In this document: piece after piece, positions 4,828 to 9,794 of the stretch
Layout of the letters: the number at the start of each line of letters is the position of its first letter
Numbering within the stretch: the first letter of the stretch is position 1
Source: JAKAWW01 sp049965095
GTDB taxonomy: Archaea > Micrarchaeota > Micrarchaeia > Micrarchaeales > Micrarchaeaceae
Length of the DNA stretch: 9,794 bases
Assembly: GCA_049965095.1 (NCBI GenBank)
Contig: JBMFWR010000019.1
Span: forward strand, 1 to 9,794
Direction: 5' to 3'
Position numbers and translations under genes: made by a program
The notes under the pieces: generated by a model
What the model saw: the letters and a program-made list of their open reading frames with translations, nothing else
Databases searched by the model: none
Told to the model about the DNA's origin: nothing

Positions 4828-7800
4828 TATTCCTTCATCTCTTTTACGGCAGGATAGTTGCCATATTCGTAGAAAGCTTCTGCCAGCTTTGCTGCAAGCC
4901 TTCCATTCAGAACCAGCGGGACGTTCAGGTCTACAGCCTGCCTTCTGATATTGTAGTCTTTTCCAGCCATATCATTGTCTGTCATAACTATGCCTATATC
5001 ACCAGCGCGTATCATATCAAGCGCCTTTGCCTTGTCAACCTGCCTCGCACCATTTATTGGGTAGTCCTCTATTGTAACTACATCGAGCAGCCTGCTAGCC
5101 TCCTTTGCAGCCTTTTCGAGCCAGCTTGTGTTTGTCTCTCCATATACCATTGCAGTCTTTTTGGGTATGTGATTTGGGTTCACGCCAAGCCAGCTTGTTA
5201 GAAGGGCTTCATTGAGCGTGCTTCCGAATGCCGCAGATTCACCAGTACTCCTCATCTCTGGGCCGAGAACAGGGTATGCATCCTTGAGCTGAAGCCATGA
5301 GAACTGCGAGCTCTTTACCATAAAGCTCTTGTGCTTTGGCTCACAGAATCTTCCCCCCAAGCCAAGGCCTTTGAATATCGCTTTGTATGCATAATCCATC
5401 AAGTTTATGCCGACAGATTTTGAGCTGAATGGCATTGACCTGCTCGCCCTTGCATTCAGCTCTATTATGTAAACCTTGCCGCCGCTTATGAGGAACTGTA
5501 TGTTGAAAGGCCCTTTTATCTGCAGCTCTCTTGAGAGGAGCAGTGCAGCCTTCTTCATCTCTTCGTAAGAGCTCCTGCTCGAGGTAAATGGAGTAGCTAT
5601 AGTAGCATCGCCGCTATGCACCCCTGCCTCCTCTATGTGCTGCATGCCTATTCCCAAAACTGACTTCGAATCGCTCACGCAATCCATTTCCGCCTCTATA
5701 GAATTAGTATAGAACTTTGTCAGAACAAGCGGGCGCCTCTGCGACGCACCTTGCATTGACCTGACGTATGCTTCAAGGCCATCCATGTTGTGTATTAGCT
5801 TGAAAGATGATCCGCTAAGTATATAGCTCGGCCGTGCGAGTATAGGAAAGCCAATATCATCTATAAAACTCTTTATGTCGCGCATGCTCGAAGCGGTGCA
5901 CCATTCTGGCTGATTAAGCCCCAGCCTTTCTACCACAGCAGAAAAAGCATTTCTGTCTTCTGCAAGGTCTATGCCTTTCGAGCCTGTGCCTATGAATTTC
6001 ATCCCTGACCGCGAAAGCTCGTTGGCTATATTGTTGCCTATTTGCCCACCTGTGAATACGGCTATTCCATCAAAATGCTCTTTCTTTTCTATTGCTTTTA
6101 CTGTCTCGGCGCTTATCTCATCAAAATACAGCTTGTCTGCTATGTCCCAGTCGGTTGATACGGTCTCTGGGTTGTAGTTAAGCATTGCGACTTCGTCAAA
6201 TCCCTTCTTTAAAGCGCGCGCGAAGCTCACGCTGCTCCAGTCAAATTCAACAGATACCCCTATTCTGAATACGCCTGCGCCGAGAACAAGCGCTTTGCGC
6301 CGAGCTTTGGTGAACTTTATGTCATCGGTTGATGCTGAATGTGTGGTGTATAGGTAATTTACCTTTGCAGGCCACTCTCCTGCAAGAGTATCAATGCTCT
6401 TCACATACGTGTCTTGCTTTATGCCGAGCTGACTTTCTGAAAAACCCATCCTTGCAAGCCTGCTGTACTGCTCTGAGCCCTTTTTCTGCAGCACCCTTGC
6501 CGCTTTCTCGTGCTCGTAGGACGAAACTATGCCTTTTATCTTTTCGAGAAAGAAGGTGTCGACCCCTGTAAGAGCGTGCACATCCTTTATGCTGAAGCCT
6601 GTTGAAAACGCTTTGGCTGCATATAGGAACCAGTATGGCTTCCTCTCTTTCAATGCCCTCTCTATCTCCTTTCTTCCCATCTCAGAGTTGTATATTCTGC
6701 CGCCTACTATTCCTGGCTCGCCTATGTCGAGCATGCGTACCGCTTTCTGCAACGCTTCTTCAAATGAACGGCCTATGGCCATAACTTCGCCTATGCTTTT
6801 CATTTCGGTGCCTAGGCTGGAGCTTGCACTCTCGAACTTTGTAAGGTCCCACCTCGGTATCTTTATGGTTATGTAGTCGAGGCTAGGCTCAAAGAATGCG
6901 CTAGTGGCTTTAGAAACCTCGTTCATGACTTCATATAGCCGGTATCCAAGGCTGAGCTTTGCGCTCACATATGCCAGAGGATAGCCTGTGGCTTTGCTTG
7001 CGAGAGCGCTTGAACGCGACATCCTAGGGTTTGACTCTATGACATAGAAATCCCTGCTTTTTGGGCTTAAAGCAAACTGCACATTGCATTCGCCTACAAG
7101 GCCTATAGCCTCTGCGACCTTTATCGATACGCTGCGCATATTGTTGTAGTCAGTATTGTCAAGCGTCTGCGCAGGCGTAACCACTGCAGATTCGCCGGTA
7201 TGAACGCCCATCGGGTCGAGGTTTTCTATGCAAGCTACAACCGCAGCGTTGCCATATTTGTCCCTTACTACCTCATATTCTATCTCCTTCCACCCGCTCA
7301 GGTATTTTTCTATGAGCACTTCGTTAGTTTTGCTCTGTGCAAATGCCCTCTTTATGCCGCGGCGCATTGCAGCTTCACTCTTGGCTATGAATGATCCTCT
7401 TCCTGCAAGGTTGAAACTAACTCGCAACATGACAGGATAGCCAAGCTTCCTTGCAGCAGAAAGCGCTTCTTCCTCAGTCTTTGCGGATAGGCTGGGCGCA
7501 GTCCTTATGCCTTTGCTTTCCATCAGCTTTTTGAAGTCGGCCCTTCCAAGAGCGGCCTTTATCCCATCGAGCTTGGTGCCGAGAATCTTTACCTTATGTT
7601 TCTTTAGCACGCCGGAATCATTGAGGTCTATACCCGCGTTTAGCGCGCTCTGGCCTCCAAATCCCATCATTATTCCATCGGGCTTCTCCTTTTCTATTAC
7701 CTTCTCTATAAATCGCTTCTTTACCGGAAGCAGGTAGACATGGTCTGCAGACGCATAGCTTGTCTGCACGGTTGCCACATTGGAGTTTACTATTATGGTT

Positions 7801-7940
7801 TCAATGCCCTCTTCATGAAGCGCTTTTAGTGCCTGGCTGCCGCTGTAGTCGAATTCTGCAGCTTCGCCTATCTTTATTGGGCCGGAGCCTATGAGCAGGA
7901 CCTTGCTGCCCTTGGCTGCATCAAGTTTTCTTCCTGCCAT
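4821..7940 (-). CDS. carB: Carbamoyl-phosphate synthase large subunit
   Basis: A 1039-residue synthetase that phosphorylates bicarbonate, joins it with ammonia from CarA and phosphorylates carbamate, using two ATP, for pyrimidine and arginine synthesis in the cytosol. Two homologous halves are visible: GSGPIKIGEAAEFDYSG (18-34) to about 400 and GAGVFRIGVSVEFDW (554-568) to about 925, with an oligomerisation linker between. Metal and ATP ligands remain: Q288, E302, N304 and R306 in VIESNPRMSRSSALASKATG; Q815, E827 and N829 in IIELNARASRS. Odd points are LAGRGS (178-183) in place of the usual MGGSGGG loop, SGSS (709-712) in place of GGRA, and GGQIGNNIA in place of GGQTPLNLA. The C-terminal MGS-like regulatory domain (about 928-1039) is some 30 residues shorter than in E. 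coli (1073 total). The start codon overlaps the end of carA by 20 bases, indicating translational coupling. Confidence 0.97.
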   Translation of the reverse strand: MAGRKLDAAKGSKVLLIGSGPIKIGEAAEFDYSGSQALKALHEEGIETIIVNSNVATVQTSYASADHVYLLPVKKRFIEKVIEKEKPDGIMMGFGGQSALNAGIDLNDSGVLKKHKVKILGTKLDGIKAALGRADFKKLMESKGIRTAPSLSAKTEEEALSAARKLGYPVMLRVSFNLAGRGSFIAKSEAAMRRGIKRAFAQSKTNEVLIEKYLSGWKEIEYEVVRDKYGNAAVVACIENLDPMGVHTGESAVVTPAQTLDNTDYNNMRSVSIKVAEAIGLVGECNVQFALSPKSRDFYVIESNPRMSRSSALASKATGYPLAYVSAKLSLGYRLYEVMNEVSKATSAFFEPSLDYITIKIPRWDLTKFESASSSLGTEMKSIGEVMAIGRSFEEALQKAVRMLDIGEPGIVGGRIYNSEMGRKEIERALKERKPYWFLYAAKAFSTGFSIKDVHALTGVDTFFLEKIKGIVSSYEHEKAARVLQKKGSEQYSRLARMGFSESQLGIKQDTYVKSIDTLAGEWPAKVNYLYTTHSASTDDIKFTKARRKALVLGAGVFRIGVSVEFDWSSVSFARALKKGFDEVAMLNYNPETVSTDWDIADKLYFDEISAETVKAIEKKEHFDGIAVFTGGQIGNNIANELSRSGMKFIGTGSKGIDLAEDRNAFSAVVERLGLNQPEWCTASSMRDIKSFIDDIGFPILARPSYILSGSSFKLIHNMDGLEAYVRSMQGASQRRPLVLTKFYTNSIEAEMDCVSDSKSVLGIGMQHIEEAGVHSGDATIATPFTSSRSSYEEMKKAALLLSRELQIKGPFNIQFLISGGKVYIIELNARASRSMPFSSKSVGINLMDYAYKAIFKGLGLGGRFCEPKHKSFMVKSSQFSWLQLKDAYPVLGPEMRSTGESAAFGSTLNEALLTSWLGVNPNHIPKKTAMVYGETNTSWLEKAAKEASRLLDVVTIEDYPINGARQVDKAKALDMIRAGDIGIVMTDNDMAGKDYNIRRQAVDLNVPLVLNGRLAAKLAEAFYEYGNYPAVKEMKEYY

Positions 7941-9039
7941 TCTGCATCATCTTGTAAAATGTTCCGAATATGAACTTAGTATCCCAAGCACCAGGCCTTG
8001 CCTCGGGATGGAATTGCGTGGTTATCAGGTTGTGCCTTTTGTCAATCATACCTTCTACCACATCATCATCTATGCTTTCAAAAAGCACCTTTGCGCCTTT
8101 TGGCATATCTCTCTTTGAAAGGGCATAGCCATGGTTGTGCGTTGTTATGTATGCCTTCCCATCAATCCTGTTTATAACGCCTTTGTTTACTGCCCTATGG
8201 CCGAATTTCATCTTTTTTATCTTTCCTCCAAGCGCTATTGACGTCAACTGATGGCCCAAGCAGATGCCCATGCTAGGTATGCCAGTATCAAGAAGCTCGT
8301 TTATCGTAGATATTGCTCCTTTGAGAAGATTAGGGTTTCCAGGACCGTTGCCATACACTATGCCAGAGGGGTTAAAATCAAGTATGTCCTGCGCCGATGA
8401 GTCCCATGGTGCCCTTACTACATCATATCCAAGGCTCATAAGGTCGTTTATGAAGCCGTTCTTGGCTCCGAAGTCCATCACCACTATGGTGCCTTTGGGC
8501 TTCCTCCCTTTTATGCTGCAGTATACTGGCTTTTTAGGTGATACCATCTCTACAAAGTTTATGGATTCATAATCATACCTGTCTAAGGCCTTAATGTCAC
8601 TCCTATCATCCGATATTAAGCCTATAGTGGTGCCGTTATCCCGCAGCCTGATCGTCAAGGCACGCGTATCTATTCCACTTATACCAGGTATTGACTCTGC
8701 TTTAAGCCATGAATCGAATGTAGAATTGGAATCCCATTTAGTGCCCGAGGTGCATTCTGAAACTACAACGCCTTCGGCTTGTATTTGGTCTGACTCAAAG
8801 TTGCCAAGCAGCTTCGCGCCTTTTATGTTATTGGGCTTTGGCACTCCGTAGTTGCCTATGAGTGGATGCGTGAATACTAGTATCTGCCCTTTGTATGATG
8901 GATCAGTAAGGCTTTCTGGATAGCCTGTCATAGAAGTAGTAAAGACGATTTCGCCCATTGCTTTTTTATGTGCCCCAAAAAGAAAACCCCCTATCATAAA
9001 GCCGTCTCTGGTGTATATGTAGGGTTTTTCTGAAGCCAT
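7921..9039 (-). CDS. carA: Carbamoyl-phosphate synthase small (glutaminase) subunit
   Basis: A 372-residue class I glutamine amidotransferase subunit; it hydrolyses glutamine and passes ammonia to CarB. The N-terminal CPSase_sm_chain domain shows GEIVFTTSMTGYPESLTDPSY (29-49), GNYG (62-65) and GISGIDTRALTIRLRD (119-134). The GATase domain shows MDFGAKNGFINDL (188-200), YGNGPGNP (229-236), the nucleophile motif GICLGHQ with Cys260, FGHRAVNKGV (279-288), THNHGYAL (300-307) and HPEARPG with His344 and Glu346. The full triad suggests an active glutaminase; length is close to E. coli (382). Small departures are GPGNP for GPGDP and RAVNKG for RGANHP. The ATG follows directly after the stop of the 51-codon ORF at 9195-9040. 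A TATA box (9087-9080) with an inverted repeat beside it suggests a promoter for carAB inside that ORF. Confidence 0.97.
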   Translation of the reverse strand: MASEKPYIYTRDGFMIGGFLFGAHKKAMGEIVFTTSMTGYPESLTDPSYKGQILVFTHPLIGNYGVPKPNNIKGAKLLGNFESDQIQAEGVVVSECTSGTKWDSNSTFDSWLKAESIPGISGIDTRALTIRLRDNGTTIGLISDDRSDIKALDRYDYESINFVEMVSPKKPVYCSIKGRKPKGTIVVMDFGAKNGFINDLMSLGYDVVRAPWDSSAQDILDFNPSGIVYGNGPGNPNLLKGAISTINELLDTGIPSMGICLGHQLTSIALGGKIKKMKFGHRAVNKGVINRIDGKAYITTHNHGYALSKRDMPKGAKVLFESIDDDVVEGMIDKRHNLITTQFHPEARPGAWDTKFIFGTFYKMMQNGRKKT

Positions 9040-9195
9040 TTATTCACAACGAGGCTTACACTTCATTTTAGTGTAAACGTATTTAAGCGTTTTGCTGGTT
9101 TGCTTTTGAATAACCTCTCCCTGAAGTAGGTTATTGGTATTACTGGGGTTATTATCGAAATACCATGTACTGGTGCACAATGCGCATTTTGCCAT
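9040..9195 (-). CDS. Possible 51-residue zinc-knuckle protein immediately upstream of carA
   Basis: An ATG at 9195-9193 opens 51 codons ending in TAA at 9042-9040, the base before the carA ATG (9039). The peptide starts MAKCALCTSTWYF and ends KMKCKPRCE, so CxxC near the N-terminus pairs with CxxxC at the C-terminus (Cys4, 7, 46, 50), the layout of a small zinc ribbon. It starts 27 bases after the stop of the membrane protein gene and could be read in one operon with it and carAB. Against it: the carA-proximal TATA box and inverted repeats lie inside it, there is no clear ribosome binding site, and its codons (one CGT arginine, ATT only for isoleucine) differ from its neighbours. It is short enough to be chance. 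Confidence 0.4.
   Translation of the reverse strand: MAKCALCTSTWYFDNNPSNTNNLLQGEVIQKQTSKTLKYVYTKMKCKPRCE
9056..9076. promoter_or_regulatory. Perfect 7-bp inverted repeat, likely carAB operator
   Basis: TTACACT (9056-9062) and AGTGTAA (9070-9076) are exact reverse complements 7 bases apart, a 21-base dyad whose 14-base centre-to-centre spacing is not far from one helical turn. On the minus strand it lies between the TATA box (9087-9080) and the carA ATG (9039), covering the expected transcript start near 9057. A dimeric repressor bound here would block initiation. Confidence 0.5.
9080..9087 (-). promoter_or_regulatory. TATA box for carAB
   Basis: CTTAAATA on the minus strand predicts a transcript start near 9057 and a leader of about 18 bases before the carA ATG. 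It is flanked by the dyad at 9056-9076. It overlaps the 51-codon ORF, so the two readings compete unless that ORF is transcribed from further upstream. Confidence 0.45.
9109..9165. repeat. Two stacked inverted repeats upstream of the carAB promoter
   Basis: AATAACCT (9109-9116) mirrors AGGTTATT (9128-9135) across 11 bases, and TGGTATT (9135-9141) mirrors AATACCA (9159-9165) across 17 bases. GGTTATT also recurs at 9129 and 9147, 18 bases apart. They could be regulator sites upstream of the TATA box or RNA hairpins if transcription enters from the membrane protein gene. They also lie within the 51-codon ORF. Confidence 0.4.
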
Positions 9196-9222
9196 GCGAC
9201 GCATATTATAGATTATGTGAGC

Positions 9223-9612
9223 TCATGAAGTTGCCGTATTGTGCTTTGCATGCCCTCTGGCCTTGAAGATTGATATCAAGCCGCCTATAATTGCAATTAT
9301 TGGACCGTACGATACCTCTCCTGAAAAAACAAAAAATAGATAGGTTATCAGTATGGACAGCGCGATAACTATTATGCCACTAAGCATATTGAGTTTGCCG
9401 CGCAAGACCAGTGCACCGAATATCGCTATGGTTATGCCTCCAAGTATCATGATAGCTTCTTCCGTCCCTATTTGATTGGCAAAGCCGCCTATCGTATATG
9501 GTATTGATACGCCAGTGGCAATGGCAATAAGCGCCCCAAGAATTATTACCGACCCGCCAAGCTTATCTTTTTGTGATGGCACCATAATATCACAGTATAT
9601 ACATTCTGACAC
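9223..9612 (-). CDS. Four-helix membrane protein with N-terminal CxxC
   Basis: A 129-residue integral membrane protein of unknown function. The N-terminus (MSECIYC...) carries a CxxC pair at residues 4 and 7, followed by a short basic stretch. Four hydrophobic segments follow at about 21-44, 53-70, 77-97 and 102-116, and the tail is basic and hydrophilic (KARGHAKHN). There is no signal peptide distinct from helix 1. The start is GTG (9612-9610) because an in-frame TAA lies two codons upstream; an ATG at residue 10 would remove the cysteines. A TATA box at 9668-9661 would give a leader of about 26 bases. It lies between an unidentified gene and the carAB cluster in the same direction; a link to pyrimidine synthesis is not shown. 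Confidence 0.75.
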   Translation of the reverse strand: MSECIYCDIMVPSQKDKLGGSVIILGALIAIATGVSIPYTIGGFANQIGTEEAIMILGGITIAIFGALVLRGKLNMLSGIIVIALSILITYLFFVFSGEVSYGPIIAIIGGLISIFKARGHAKHNTATS

Positions 9613-9646
9613 ACGTTATGTGTTACTAGTTTCTGTGCCATATGAC

Positions 9647-9665
9647 ATAAGGGCTTCGCCCTTAT
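9647..9665. repeat. 8-bp hairpin overlapping a stop codon
   Basis: ATAAGGGC (9647-9654) and GCCCTTAT (9658-9665) pair perfectly around a 3-base loop. It overlaps the TAA stop (9664-9662) of the right-edge gene and the probable TATA box of the membrane protein gene. No T-run follows, so it is either a weak terminator-like structure or an operator. Confidence 0.5.
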
Positions 9666-9668
9666 AAA
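9661..9668 (-). promoter_or_regulatory. TATA box of the membrane protein gene
   Basis: TTTATAAG on the minus strand overlaps the last codons of the preceding gene (TTA TAA). It predicts a transcript start near 9638, about 26 bases before the GTG at 9612. Confidence 0.45.
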
Positions 9669-9794
9669 CCTATTGCATGCGGGTCCTCTCCGCCGACGAT
9701 GTCGGCGGTATCCCCGCACGCAGTAAGCTTTTTCTGCGAGTGGCTGTGCATCTCCACGAACCTCCTACATCCTTCTTCGTTCAGGAGGCCCGGG
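9662..9794 (-). CDS. C-terminal fragment of an unidentified protein, cut by the window edge
   Basis: The minus strand from 9793 to the TAA at 9664-9662 gives 43 codons (43 residues then stop); the other two minus frames stop within 30 bases. The peptide runs PGLLNEEGCRRFVEMHSHSQ, then KKLTACGDTADIVGGEDPH and AIGL. Its GC-rich codons and balanced composition look like real protein. Two histidines (HSH) and two cysteines are present, but no signature I can assign to a family. It is followed 50 bases later by the membrane protein gene in the same direction. Confidence 0.6.
   Translation of the reverse strand, partial: PGLLNEEGCRRFVEMHSHSQKKLTACGDTADIVGGEDPHAIGL

Noticed and set aside
5971..8851. 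Many plus-strand open frames of 60-115 codons opposite carB and carA
   Set aside because: They are antisense shadows of two strongly recognisable genes and contain no domains.
9040..9222. Riboswitch or attenuator leader before carA
   Set aside because: The hairpins lie mostly upstream of the nearest TATA box, so they would not be in a transcript starting there, and no known aptamer is recognisable.
9661..9794. GC-rich structured RNA (RNase P or SRP RNA) at the right edge
   Set aside because: GC-rich inverted repeats suggested it, but no conserved RNA core is present and the minus strand reads as a clean protein C-terminus.

Overview
The window looks archaeal. Several genes have a TATA-like box about 26-28 bases before the start codon and little or no leader, there are no convincing Shine-Dalgarno sites, and arginine and isoleucine are often written AGG and ATA in the larger genes. 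The genes are packed tightly, with several short, divergent or minimal proteins. A small-genome lineage such as the Micrarchaeota/ARMAN group of DPANN is a reasonable guess, but there is no rRNA or other marker here to prove it.

Left third (1-4260). A gene start leaves the window leftwards (1-72). After an AT-rich spacer comes a 451-residue tandem Lrp/AsnC-type regulator (472-1827), then a 454-residue Schlafen AlbA_2 / HATPase_c_4 / winged-helix protein (2109-3473). The AlbA_2 gene is bracketed by two direct copies of one sequence (1714-1934 and 3702-3959). Each copy holds the last 37 codons of the regulator, the spacer behind it, a TATA box and the first codons (MSKS) of a lost downstream gene. 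The coding part of the copies differs at one silent position, while the non-coding part differs at eight positions plus a 37-base tandem insertion. Between the copies lie a dense array of ACTTTAARt-like motifs in front of the AlbA_2 gene and the decayed tail of a zinc-type alcohol dehydrogenase. The segment reads like a module that entered, or was duplicated, at the 3' end of the regulator gene. This is the most unusual feature of the window.

Middle and right (4261-9794). A small capless alpha/beta hydrolase (4261-4827, +) converges on and overlaps the 3' end of carB. On the minus strand carB (4821-7940) and carA (7921-9039) overlap by 20 bases. They encode the two subunits of carbamoyl-phosphate synthase, which supplies carbamoyl phosphate for pyrimidine and arginine synthesis from glutamine, bicarbonate and ATP. 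Directly before carA, with no gap, is a 51-codon ORF with paired cysteines (9040-9195). A perfect inverted repeat and a TATA box that could control carAB lie inside it. Upstream are a four-helix membrane protein with an N-terminal CxxC (9223-9612) and the C-terminal 43 codons of an unidentified gene entering from the right edge (9662-9794). The five minus-strand genes at the right end follow one another closely and may be partly co-transcribed.
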